Shown: positions 11,797 to 21,405 of the stretch, piece by piece | How positions within the stretch are numbered: the first letter of the stretch is position 1 | Layout: each line of letters opens with the position of its first letter | Source: Cercophora sp. LCS_1 | Taxonomy: Eukaryota; Ascomycota; Sordariomycetes; Sordariales; Lasiosphaeriaceae | Assembly (NCBI GenBank): GCA_036250225.1 | Contig: JAPZLL010000004.1 | Coordinates: 496,001-560,000, forward strand | Length of the DNA: 64,000 nt | Reading direction: 5' to 3' | Notes under the pieces: model-generated | Databases searched by the model: none | The model's input: the letters and a program-made list of their open reading frames with translations, nothing else | What the model was told of the DNA's origin: nothing | Made by a program: the position numbers and the translations under genes

Positions 11797-13150
11797 ATGG
11801 CCGGCAACAACGACAACACCGTCTACCTGACCAACCCCACCAACTGGGAGGCTTGGAGTCTGCAATTCCAGGCCCAGGCCGTAGCCGGAGGAATCTGGGC
11901 CCAAATCGAAGGCTCTACACCGTTTCTTATCCAGCCAACGGCTCCAGACCCCTCCGAATACAGGCACGAGGAAGCCAGCTAGCCATCAAGAACACTCCGG
12001 AGCAGCACCTCAAGTGATACTGAAGCAACACCTATTGACAGTATGATGGCTGACGGCTTCTGAATCTTCCAGATGGATTGGACAATTTACCAAGCCAACG
12101 AAAAGAGGTATAACCAACAAGCCGACCGGATCGAAAAGCTGAAGCAGTGGGTCTTAAAGACGTGGTATACGGCCCTGAAAGAACAAACCGGCATTACCGA
12201 CGATAAGACCCTCCACGATGCCCGAGAGGCCTACCGCCAGGCCGTCAAGCCACTTGCTCGCATGCCAAAGGATCTGATTAGGTGGTCGGAACAATGGGAG
12301 CAGGCCATAGCCTTGGCGCAACGAAAGAAAGTGCCAGAATCGCTTGCAACGGCCACAACCTGGTTCCACGATTTCCTGGATGCAGTAAAGCCTATTATGG
12401 GCAACTGGGTAACATCCTATAAAGTAGTGAATATCCAAAAAGCTGAGCAGTTAACTCTGACCTACCGGAAGGTGGCCAACGACTTCAGGGAGGAGGTGCG
12501 GCAAGAAATGAAGGCCCGTAATCCTACAAGCCACAGGGTTATAAAAGGCTCATTTGGCCCCTCCTTCGCCGGTACAACTGATGCCAAAGAGGCCTATCCA
12601 GGGGACGCCTTGGATAGTGAAGACGGCTCCGGTGGGGAAGAGGGGGAACAAAAGAATGGCCGGAAGCGACGGGGTGGCTCTGGGGAAGGCGAAAGACCTA
12701 AAAAGAGGCCAAAGAAGGCCTTGGGCACAGCCAAGAACACCCCAGAGGGCGAAAGACTCAAAAGGAGGCCATCATCGGCCTTGGGCACAGCCTCTACCAC
12801 ATGCCCCTGCTGCGGCCAGTTTCACCGTCTGGCAAGATGCTACTACGCCTTTCCACAACTGGCTCCGGAAGGCTTTGTTGAAAGAGACCACGTTCGATCC
12901 AGAGCCAAAGAGGCCTTGTTGGATCCAAAACTTCAAGAAGAAGTCAAAAGGCTGGAAAACCAGATGAAGGCACAGAGCTGACTGGGCCGTAAGGCTGGCC
13001 AGTGCCCTGGTAGCTTTCTGGTTACCCAGACAGCCTTCTGCACAGCTGAGTGCCCTCTAAAGAACTCCGCAATCCTAGATTCTGGAACAACAATCCACAT
13101 TTTTAACAAGAAAAGTAGATTTCTCAACTTCAAGAAAGCCATGCCCGATT
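11797..13150 (+). mobile_element. Degenerate Ty1/copia-type retrotransposon fragment (gag plus start of protease)
   Basis: One reading frame carries three gag/pol pieces separated by in-frame stops. The first is a gag start at 11797 (LTNPTNWEAWSLQFQAQA), closed by TAG at 11980-11982. The second is a gag body from about 12073 to a TGA at 12979-12981, with DWTIYQANEKRYNQQADRI and a CX2CX3HX4C zinc knuckle (CPCCGQFHRLARC). The third, from 13063, holds the aspartic protease active site (ILDSGTTIHIF, then FLNFKKA). Integrase, reverse transcriptase, RNase H and any 3' LTR are missing, so the element is a truncated, non-autonomous remnant. The gag body contains an internal tandem duplication. The protease frame runs without a stop into the next ORF. 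Confidence 0.85.
12679..12792 (+). repeat. Tandem duplication inside gag
   Basis: Two diverged copies of about 57 bp encode GEGERPKKRPKKALGTA and EGERLKRRPSSALGTA, a basic stretch just before the zinc knuckle. Confidence 0.8.
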
Positions 13151-14857
13151 GCGTGGCGCTTGAGCCGAGACCTGATCCTCCTCCCTCCAAGGCTGACCCC
13201 CCTCCTAAGGTCGAGCCATCGAAGCCTCCAGCTTCTGAACCCGATGCGCCAACAGCCAGTCCTCCGGACGAAGCTCCTACCGCGAGTTCCAAGCTCCCAA
13301 AATCCGATCTTCTCGAGCCCGATGCTCCAAAGTCGGACCCTATTTCAAGGTTACCTGATGGGCCCCAAACCCTCCCACCTTTAAACGTTGTGCCCATCAA
13401 GTCACCTGAAGACGTCGACAGCCCAGACTCGGATCCCACAAAGCCCGATGTCCCCAGGATTGACCCTTCCAAGGCTATCGACCCTCTCGTGCCCTCAAAC
13501 AGGCCCTCCAGCATTATTGAGCCTCCCTTGCCCTCGAGCCTCCTTCCTCAGCCCACAGGTCAGCCTGACGGGCCCGACACAGCCAATCCCATACCCATAC
13601 CGCCTGCGACGGGCCCTGAGGGCGATGGACCAACAACTCGCCCTCAAGACAACAGCCGGGACGCTTCAAGCTCCAGTGCCACCGCCTCAGCTTGCAAACT
13701 CAGGCCAAAGCGCGGGCAAGCCGATGGACTTGTCCAAGCCCGCCTTGGAGAAGACATGGTCAGCCAGGAGAACTGTCACACGGTCCACGTCACCAAGACC
13801 AAGGGTCCCATGAAGTGTCCCAGAAAATACAGCCAAGCTTGTTGTCACTACCGGTTTGTTTCTCTCTCTCCCCTCTCGCCCACCCATGGTGACTAATCGG
13901 TCAACCTCAAGGTCCGTCATGCGAGTCCATACCCAGAACCGCAACATGGTTCGTTGGACTTGCCATGAAACCAAGAACACTGGAGACCGCAAAAAAAAAC
14001 GTGGCAAAGGCCACGGAAGTATGGGGCTCCACGGGGGTCTCGGTACGGGCCGGAAACGCGCAACACTGGTGGGCGTGGGCAAATGGCTTCGTCCTCGAAC
14101 AACACTCCCGCCGAACGCAAATGGGAACCGAGCCACCAAAGGCTGCGATCGCGACGAATGGCCGCCGGCAGCTTTTTGGCCAGGCGATGAAGAAGCGGCA
14201 AAGCAGAACCCCCCCATGGTCCAGCGCATCCAATTCCTCCCATGGCACGAGAACGAGGGTGCTGGTCAGGTGTGGAAAAGTTTCTGTGTAGTCCACAACG
14301 CCCAGACAGTCAAAAACAAGGCGACTTTTGTCAACAACAAGTACGTCAAGACAGTTGGGAAGCCGGCTGTCACGATGGATCGAGGAAGAGATGGCACCAC
14401 AAGTACGATTGCTTCCATGATTTTAGCCTTCCTCAAGCAATTCATTTGTCAACTAACCATGTCCTCAAGCCGTCATAACCACCGTCTCGGTCGATACAGC
14501 CCATGCTATCTTCACCTTCAAGGACTGGGACCGTCTTCCCGAAGACCCAGACTTTGACGGGCTCAAGGAAAACGAGTGTTGGCCGAGGCAGCTAGCCCGA
14601 GAGAACCCGGGCTGGGCCCTTCTTCGAGAAGTCGAGTTCTACGGGCCGCCTCTGCTACCTGGGGGCAAGCTTGCGCCAGGTCAACATCCAGAGCTTCTGC
14701 TTTACGTCGATGACTAGTACGTGTGGTCACGATTGTCTACGTGCCGGACCTGGGCTGATATTCTCCAACTAGCCTTAAATACCCCCCCACTTGCCAGACT
14801 CCAAGCGGCCATGGTACTCAACGGCAACGATGTCCACCAACCGCCGTATTCCTTTAG
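13141..14857 (+). CDS. Proline-rich protein with a NucA/NucB-type nuclease-like domain
   Basis: The spliced model is 511 residues, with exons 13141-13853, 13912-14402, 14470-14716 and 14773-14857. The first about 220 residues are a Pro/Ser/Asp-rich low-complexity region. A Cys-containing segment (CPRKYSQACCHYRSVMRVH) follows, then a part resembling the DNase NucA/NucB family (KGCDRDEWPPAAFWPGD and FLPWHENEGAGQVW). In bacteria this family are secreted DNases; in fungi the role is unclear. Next come TVKNKATFVNNKYVKTVGKP and FTFKDWDRLPEDPDFDGL. Introns 13854-13911 and 14403-14469 have good CTAAT/CTAAC branch sites. The natural start is doubtful, because the ATG sits in retroelement protease sequence and no signal peptide is seen. 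The 3' end is also uncertain (see 14773-15239). The gene may be chimeric or decaying. Confidence 0.55.
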
Positions 14858-15239
14858 TCAAGTTGCGCAGAAGGACATAGACAAGAACTTTGGCAAAGGA
14901 AAGAATGCCATCCCAGCCGAATATATCGGAGTCCTTCCGGGAATCCCGGTGCCACCGCTTGTCCGGCGGATCCCCCATCCCACCAGGGGCAACGACACGG
15001 AGCTCCCGTCTGGTGTTGAGTTCAACAAGCTCGAGGAAGTTGATGGGTACAGCGACGCCGAGTTGGATCGGTGGATGGAGGAGTACATGGAACTCGTCAG
15101 GGAATCAAAACAATCTACCAACACCGTAGCCCCTCGGACTGAAGCGCGAGCGACACCTACTGGTCAAGGTAAGCCGACGGCAACCGCTGCATTCCCGGGG
15201 TCTCAAGCTGGTGTGGGCATGCCGGAACCAACCTCCTAG
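14773..15239 (+). other. Coding-like open frame conflicting with the spliced frame of the NucA/NucB-like gene
   Basis: After intron 14717-14772 the spliced frame reads YLKYPPTCQTPSGHG and stops at 14855-14857. A different frame of the same DNA stays open to 15239, with coding-like sequence (KDIDKNFGKGKNAIPAEYIG, PPLVRRIPHPTRGNDTELP, ELDRWMEEYMELV). It probably is the true C-terminus, put out of frame by an indel (for example in the C7 run at 14782-14788) or reached by a splice form I cannot see. Confidence 0.45.
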
Positions 15240-15831
15240 CATGGAGTTGTATTCTGGCTTTTTTCCCATGCCGGTCAGAGATGTCTCATTTTTTTTCTCT
15301 CTTTTACGCTTTTACCTCTCTGAAGCGATGGTTTTGCTCGTGTTCAATACCTAGTCCCAGGTACCTACAGCCTTTACAAATACACGTTGCCGCCCAAGTA
15401 AAAGGCCCAGCCCTTTCACACCACGAAAGTTGGTAGCTTTATAAATCAATCAAACCCAAATGCGTGATTCGGTAGACATAATAATTGCCAACTTTTGGCC
15501 AGAACCTGTTCCTGAGACTTGAGACCAACCGCCACCTCGTTCCCCCAAGAAAGGTCCACCAGAGTCAGCTTACAAGGGCACAGTTCAGAGTCACCCCCAA
15601 TGTTCTTTCCCTCCAGAGCCCATTGAGAAGGGAGAGGGCACCCCCAGAAACGGGAAGGGGCGTTACACCCTGAGTGCCCATCACTTTTCCCGCCATTTTT
15701 CCCACCATTTTTTTTCAACCTTCCCTCTCCATCCTTTCCTCCATCAGGAACCAACTTACTGCATCCACCCCAGAGCGTCCATTCGACCAGTCCACTTCTA
15801 CACATCTCTGGCCCCAATCCGACCTGCCAAG
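15240..15831. other. Intergenic region
   Basis: This contains the 3' flank of the nuclease-like gene and a CT-rich stretch (about 15670-15830) that is probably the leader of the sulfotransferase-HAD gene. No other gene was seen. Confidence 0.6.
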
Positions 15832-17385
15832 ATGACCGGACCACAGCAACCGAGCGAGCCGATCAGGATTCGCTCGTTCATTGCCCCCCGTCGAAGCGGT
15901 TCTGCCCTTTTGATGAGGATCTTTGCAGAGTCTCCCCTCTGTTCAATCACCGAGAATCTCTCTCCGCCTGGAAATGTGACCACGCAGGCTGCTTTTCTGA
16001 ATCGCCAAATCACCGTTGGAGACCCCCATCATCCCATTATTGCCGAAACCCTCAAGGTTGGCAAGAAGTTCCTCATTACCAAAGAAGACGCAGAGATTGG
16101 GTTCCCGCTGTCGACCTACCGCCACATCCGGCCCATCTTCTTGATTCGCGACCCCATCCGAACCTTTGAGAGCTGGACCAAGTTTCAATTGGGCAGTGTA
16201 GCCTCCCTGGAGACCGTTTACCGGCTCATGTACAATGTCGGAACGCACCGGCGGGCACCGGACGTAGGCGTCATGGTTGTTGCCTACGAGCGCCTTGTTC
16301 AGGAACCCGAATCCGAGATCAGACGCATCTGCAACCACTGGGGCATCCCCTTTGTCGAGTCGATGCTCAACTTCAAGAAGCCATTCGGGTACTCCATGGT
16401 CGTTTCGTCGCAGAAAGAGAAGCAGGCCTTCGACGAAGCAACGGCCCAGGGCCTTCACAACACCGTCGAGACCTACGATTCTCCTATGGCAGAGGCCTCA
16501 GGTTATCCTGGCATCCTGTCGAACACGGTCAAGGACCAGGTAGAGAAATCCATGGGGCAGATGTACCTGGACTTCTGGAAGGCGGATGTCGAAAAGATTC
16601 GCACTGTCCTAGCAGAGAAGACATGGATTGGGTTCGACCTCGATGACACACTGCACGAGTTCTCCATGTCTACCGGAATAGCCGCCACCAAGATTATCGC
16701 CATGCTCTCTGGGAAGTACGGCCTCGCTGTGCCGGTCTTGGCGGAAGCCTACTACAGGATCCTCGCGGAAAAGACCCAATTCCCCTTCCTTGACGACAGA
16801 TCGTCGACTCAGGTCCGCAAGGAGAGATTCACCGCTGTCCTGACGCACTTTTCCATCCCGCCGGATGAGAATGTCATGCAAGACCTTCTAGAGGCATACG
16901 AGGCGACGTACATCACATCGCTCGAGTTGAAGAGCGGAGCCCGGAGCCTCCTTTCCACGATCAAGAAGATGGGCAAGAAGATCGTCATCATTACCGAAGG
17001 GCCCTACGATGTGCAAGACAGGGTAGTAGAGGCCCTAGGCATCAGCCGGTACGTCGACTTCCTCGCCACCGCCAGCCAGTTCGGATCAACCAAGTATTCG
17101 GGCCTCTACCCCGCGGTGTTGAAGCATCTGAGCATCTCGCCCACCGAGATGGCGTATGTCGGCGACAAGACGGACCGAGATTTCTATCCGGCGATGGCTA
17201 AGGGTATCTACGCCATCCAGTTCGATGAGAAGAGGAACGTCTGCCTGGACGCGGTTTTTCCGAGGCTCAACACGCTCAACAAGATTGAGTATATCCTCGT
17301 TGACAAGAGGTAGGTAGGCACCCGTACTATTTCCATTCTCTTTCACCCAGTTGCTAACGCTATTAGGGCGCCCATCAATACCTAG
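15832..17385 (+). CDS. Sulfotransferase-like / HAD-like hydrolase fusion protein
   Basis: The product is 498 residues. The N-terminal half looks like a sulfotransferase fold: a PAPS P-loop-like motif (FIAPRRSGSALLMRIF, residues 16-31) and the PIFLIRDPIRTFESW motif near residues 101-115. The C-terminal part is a HAD hydrolase with motif I FDLDDT (residues 268-273), motif II near VIITEGPY, a motif III lysine in GSTKYSGLYP and motif IV YVGDKTDRDF. The last intron (17310-17366: GTAGGT, GCTAAC branch site, TTAG) splices to a 19-nt exon ending RAPINT. If it is not spliced, the protein ends almost at once at 17313. The two activities in one chain suggest transfer and later removal of a sulfate or phosphate group, or a repair role; this is inference. 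No substrate is evident and there is no signal peptide. Confidence 0.85.
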
Positions 17386-18009
17386 AGCCGTGCAAGGACA
17401 TCCCTTTTGTACCAGTAGTAATTAAGTATGCATATTATTATTGTCATTATGCCTGATTGAATTGACGATATGGATCGCTTGTGTCCTCGATGCCTCCTAA
17501 TAAACAGCAAACGTGTATTTATTATTCTCTGACGCCCCTTTGCCGCATTGCTCTCCCTTCCCCATCCTCACATACGTTCGCCCGACAGAAATTCTCTCCC
17601 CTTGCCTTTGTCGATCCCCGGCCTTCTTCACCTCATCCTTCCGGACTCCTCATTATTTTTTCTTTCCTCCCTGTTTAATACGCATTCACCTCATTCATCC
17701 AAGTTCCTCATCATCTTCCATTTAATACCTTTTTCTACCCCTTTACCTTACTTTACCAAGCTCCCCATCCTCTTTTGTCCCTCACTTTTTTCCTCCCACA
17801 CCTTACCCTTTAGACTCCCAATCCCCCTCGTCCCTCCAAGCTCCTCGTCCTTCTCCAATCCTTTCTCTCTCCCATCCTTTCACCTTTTACATCTCCAAGT
17901 CCCTCGTTCCCATCCACCTTTTACTCTCTTTCACACCTCACCCACACTGAGCTTCTACTTCCCTCTCCAACCCCTTACCCTCGAGCTTCCAACTCAAGCC
18001 CGCAAACTC
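17386..18009. repeat. Pyrimidine-rich degenerate tandem repeat
   Basis: From about 17520 to 17995 the + strand is almost all C and T. Recurring blocks (CCAAGTTCCTCATC, CCAAGCTCCCCATC, CCAAGCTCCTCGTC, CCAAGTCCCTCGTTC) followed by CCTTTTAC/TTTACC-type blocks recur roughly every 55-75 nt. It reads as a decayed minisatellite. The open frames in it are low complexity. Confidence 0.55.
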
Positions 18010-18315
18010 TTACTTCCTCCACCAAAACAACCGCTTTACGACTCCCTCCCTGCGCAATGGCCCAACAAGCCAAACCCAATCCACCACGTACGGCCCCGCC
18101 ATATCGGGAATCCACAGCTTGTTCACATCCGGCAGGGCTATCCCGTTGGCACCCGGTGATACCGAACAGCCGGGCGGTACTCTACCCGCTGGCCAGAGCC
18201 CTATCATTAGGAGGGGGGACGCGAAGCCGAGGAAGATGGCGCTGCTTGGGTGTGGTGTGAAGAGGGAGCGGAGCATGGGGACGACGAGGTTTGTTGCTTT
18301 GCGTGGGCGGTTCAT
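18010..18315 (-). CDS. Hypothetical small protein with a hydrophobic N-terminal segment
   Basis: This is a 101-residue open frame starting at a true ATG (18315). A basic N-terminus is followed by a hydrophobic stretch (SSAIFLGFASPLLMIGLWPAG, a possible anchor or late signal), then GCSVSPGANGIALPDVNKLW. A GTACGT...GCGCAG pair near the 3' end could act as a short intron that keeps the same terminus (VVKRLFWWRK). I do not recognise the family. It could be a real small membrane or secreted protein, or a chance frame next to the pyrimidine-rich repeat. Confidence 0.4.
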   Translation of the reverse strand: MNRPRKATNLVVPMLRSLFTPHPSSAIFLGFASPLLMIGLWPAGRVPPGCSVSPGANGIALPDVNKLWIPDMAGPYVVDWVWLVGPLRREGVVKRLFWWRK

Positions 18316-19218
18316 TTTGTGGTGTTTGTACCGGGTTAAGGTTGCTGGGGTTGGTGTTGCTGATAAGAGTGTTGATGAAGGTGTTAATGAGGGCGTTGAG
18401 ATTGGGGAAGCTGGTGGCGGGTGGCTGTGTTGGTAGTTTTTTCGCAGTGGTGATGTTCAGTTATTAGTGGTTTTTCTTTTCTAAAAAAAAAATTGAACAT
18501 GTCAGCTCGACTCAACGAGAGTTTTTGAGCCATGGAGCCCCATGGTGGATGTGTGAGCAGAGTTTTGCTCGGCCCGGTTGTGGTGAGGTTGCCGTGCTGT
18601 GCCGAGGGTGACCTGAACTTGCAGTTTTTTCCTGGCCGGATATGAGCGCCGTACGCTGGACCTAAAGTTCGAGGGCTTAGACATATCAAGGAGTCTTCAG
18701 AGTCTTGACGGGCTGTGTCTGTATCTTAGTTTTTGTCGTATAGGATCACGGCTTTTGTTGTTGGTCAGGGGCTCCCTTGGAAGATATCCTCCGTTTATCA
18801 CTGAGTAATGTCATATAGTAACTAGCAAGCAAGCAGAAGGAAACATCTGCAGTTTTGAAGTTCGTACCCCAAGACTTCTAGAGATCATTTGCCTTGGAGT
18901 ATCAAGGGGAAACCACTCTCAGAGGCACAGCATTCCTGATCTGTCAGTGTGCGGTCAACTGAACTGCTCATTATTTGTATCACTGTGAAGAATGACACAG
19001 AAAGTCGCTATGGGGACCTCTAGATCAAACACCCAGAGGGCGAGAATGAGAGAAGACCAAGAAAGGAAACAAACGCTTGCCACAATGTCCACTGACCGAC
19101 TTGCCTCAAGTCCACAGGGAACATGGTATTCGAAGTATCATTTGTAGCTTCGCCGCATACGACCTGGCTGATTTGAATAACCATCTTGGCGAATAGGACA
19201 ACCAGCTCGTTGACTTGA
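18316..19218. other. Intergenic region
   Basis: No supported gene. Short open frames on the minus strand lack homology-like features. Confidence 0.6.
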
Positions 19219-20082
19219 TCAGAGCTCAAAAAGTCCGTCTTGTTCAGGCTTCTCCTGTTCCTGCTTCTCTTGGGCCCCCGTTCCGTCGTTGGCGCCGTCA
19301 CTTCCAGAGCCTGGCCATTCTGGGATGACTTGTGGTTCTTCGGGGTTGACTGTCCAGCCGAGACCTATGTAATAGCCGAACAAATCCGCCAGAGCACGGT
19401 TGAGGTGGAACATGTTGAGACTGGTCCCGAGGTGAACGTTTTCCCAAAACGTGTTTGTGAGGTTTTGCGTCCCCAATTCCTCGGGCGCCCCATAATGGTG
19501 CTTGGCAAGCTCACAGGCTACAATCCTCATATTCGCCAAGAACATGTCGTTTGCCAACGGGTTTCGAAACGGGTCTTGGTTGTACACCGAATAATACTGG
19601 ACACGCACTGTTGCAGGCTCGGGTACCTCCGTGTCCACCTTGGGCGTCTTGACGGCCGCATCCTTGGAATCCCCGACGGCTGTTTCCCCACCGAGCGAGG
19701 TTCTCCTGTCCTCTCCACTGTTCTCGGAAACTTGAGCCCCAGCGCCATCGCCGGTCACGTTTTTAGCTTCGATTTCCTTCGCTTTCTCCTCGCAGAATGC
19801 CTTGAAGTCGGCCCCTTGGCACGTCATCTTCATGCCATGAGCGATGTGCGTAAACAACTGATACAGATCTTCCACAGCGCTCAGTCGCATGTCTGGCAAG
19901 TTGAACTTTGAGCCGTGGAGCTCACGTTCCAACGTTGTTGTAGCCACAGGTTGTTGACCCTGACGCTCCACATCCCAGTTGGCGAGCGTCAACAGTTGTG
20001 TGAGCGTGAAGTCCGCAAGGTCGAAGTCTGGATCGAAGGCATCCATAGGGAAAGAGGCCTTTTTCTTCGAATCCTGATCCAT
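19219..20082 (-). CDS. Hypothetical protein, 287 residues
   Basis: This is a single open frame from the ATG at 20082 (MDQDSKKK); longer in-frame starts are only TTG. The N-terminal part has DAFDPDFDLADFTLTQLLTL and a helical segment (AVEDLYQLFTHIAHGMKM). A Ser/Asp-rich linker (about residues 105-150) precedes a second folded-looking part (VQYYSVYNQDPFRNPLANDM, WENVHLGTSLNMFHLNRAL, FGYYIGLGW). The tail is acidic and Gln/Glu-rich. No catalytic motif or membrane span is visible and the family is not recognised. Possible processing at the 3' end was not resolved, since another frame stays open beyond the stop. Confidence 0.65.
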   Translation of the reverse strand: MDQDSKKKASFPMDAFDPDFDLADFTLTQLLTLANWDVERQGQQPVATTTLERELHGSKFNLPDMRLSAVEDLYQLFTHIAHGMKMTCQGADFKAFCEEKAKEIEAKNVTGDGAGAQVSENSGEDRRTSLGGETAVGDSKDAAVKTPKVDTEVPEPATVRVQYYSVYNQDPFRNPLANDMFLANMRIVACELAKHHYGAPEELGTQNLTNTFWENVHLGTSLNMFHLNRALADLFGYYIGLGWTVNPEEPQVIPEWPGSGSDGANDGTGAQEKQEQEKPEQDGLFEL

Positions 20083-20799
20083 TGTAAATCTTGTGTCGAT
20101 TTGTTCCGAACGTTGCTTCTTTGGGAACGCCCGGTTCGACGGTTGGTGCCGCGTAGTCTGCAATTTCGGGGAAAAGTCAGTCACCTTCCTCAACTGGGGC
20201 GCGCACCCAGGTTCTTACTTGTGCAATCGGAGCTTGGGAAACTGAGGTTGCTGTCAAAGACGTATTGGGGTTATCGGAAAGGGGGCCAGTCGGCGGGTCT
20301 AAGAGGGATGGGATGTTTCGTCCGATGATGCGTTGGCGTTGCAAAACTGAAGAAGCATTCCACGGACCGAAACGTCTGCCTGCAACGTGGATGCCTGTGG
20401 TCCCGGTTCAAAAGACGTTGGATTGGGAAGGAGCGATCTACGAGCATCGTCTGTGCAAACAACGGACCGCAGTCGCCATCACACGCCCTTTCCCATAACG
20501 GTTTGTTCGCCAACAGCCAGAATCAAGACCTTTGAATGCGCATGAATGAAAGGAGATCGTTCCATTTATTCCATGATATCGAGTTCGCAACCGCCCAACG
20601 CCGTTGCCCCAGCCCGGAGGCCCAATGCACTGCGATCATTCCACATCCACCATTGCCTAATCGTACAGGATGTATCGGCCCCTTTAATATTACACCTGAT
20701 CGCCTCTGAGGCGAAGCATCGTTGTCGGTTTGGGAGTCGAGCGCTGGGTTTATTGCCTGGGAGCGGTCAGACACAGTGCATCGTCAATGGTCAGGAAGC
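20083..20799. other. Intergenic region
   Basis: Upstream region of the 287-residue gene and 3' flank of the tom6 gene. No further gene was seen. Confidence 0.6.
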
Positions 20800-21022
20800 T
20801 TACACCAGAATCTCGGCCCACGAGCTTGAGAGGAAGATAACAGCAGCCTACAGCAGATTGTTAGTAATGGGCGGCCGTTGGAGTTCGCGCGCCGGCGGAC
20901 TGATGACTGACGCCAAATGCAGCGATGCCCTTCACGACCGAGGCATTGTCGGGCGATGTGAGGGTATCATAGGCAGTCCTGACATATCCCTTCTGAGCTC
21001 TGGAGCGACCTTTGGGAGCCAT
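20800..21022 (-). CDS. tom6: Tom6-like subunit of the mitochondrial outer-membrane translocase
   Basis: This is a 52-residue tail-anchored protein from two exons. Exon 1 (20912-21022) encodes 37 residues: a basic N-terminus (MAPKGRSRAQKGYVRTAYD), then SPDNASVVKGIAAFG. The 64-nt intron 20848-20911 is ideal (GTCAGT, TACTAAC branch site, GTAG). Exon 2 (20800-20847) adds AAVIFLSSSWAEIL plus Val and a TAA. The joined hydrophobic stretch forms one outer-membrane helix near the C-terminus, with SSSW before the end, as in fungal Tom6. Tom6 stabilises the TOM core by bridging Tom40 and Tom22. Recognition is from fungal Tom6 features in memory; another small TOM subunit is the main alternative. The gene diverges from the Tfb6-like gene about 380 bp away. 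Confidence 0.7.
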
Positions 21023-21405
21023 TGTGTAGATTTAAAGTCTTGTTTCGACGAAGAGCAGCGGATTGGCGGTGGGAGGAGTCGGCGGCGCAAAACTTGACGG
21101 TTTCGCTGTGCTTCGGGGATCGGGAACTCGAAAATTTGGGAGAACGGTTGGTTCGGGCCCGTGCACCACGGAACCAACCAATCATTGGATGACGACATGG
21201 CGCTGCAAGGCTAAGAGGTTTGGCCGTGCAGTCACCTTACCCCTGTCACCCCACCTTTGTCAGCCGACACGATTGTTGCTTCTGGTGCGCCTTCCGTTGA
21301 AGCTCCTGCCGCGCCGCCCATAACAACCTTGAATTCTCCGGATTCTCCGTACGATACGATGCGCTCTTGAACGGTTCCCGAATTCGAAACACTTCCAATA
21401 AAAAA
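21023..21405. promoter_or_regulatory. Divergent intergenic region between tom6 and the Tfb6-like gene
   Basis: This 383-bp region separates two divergent starts and is probably a shared promoter region. No specific element was identified with confidence. Confidence 0.5.

Noticed and set aside
17548..18159. 203-codon ORF in the pyrimidine-rich block
   Set aside because: Its Ser/Pro/Leu/Phe-only composition is explained by the C/T bias of the repeat.
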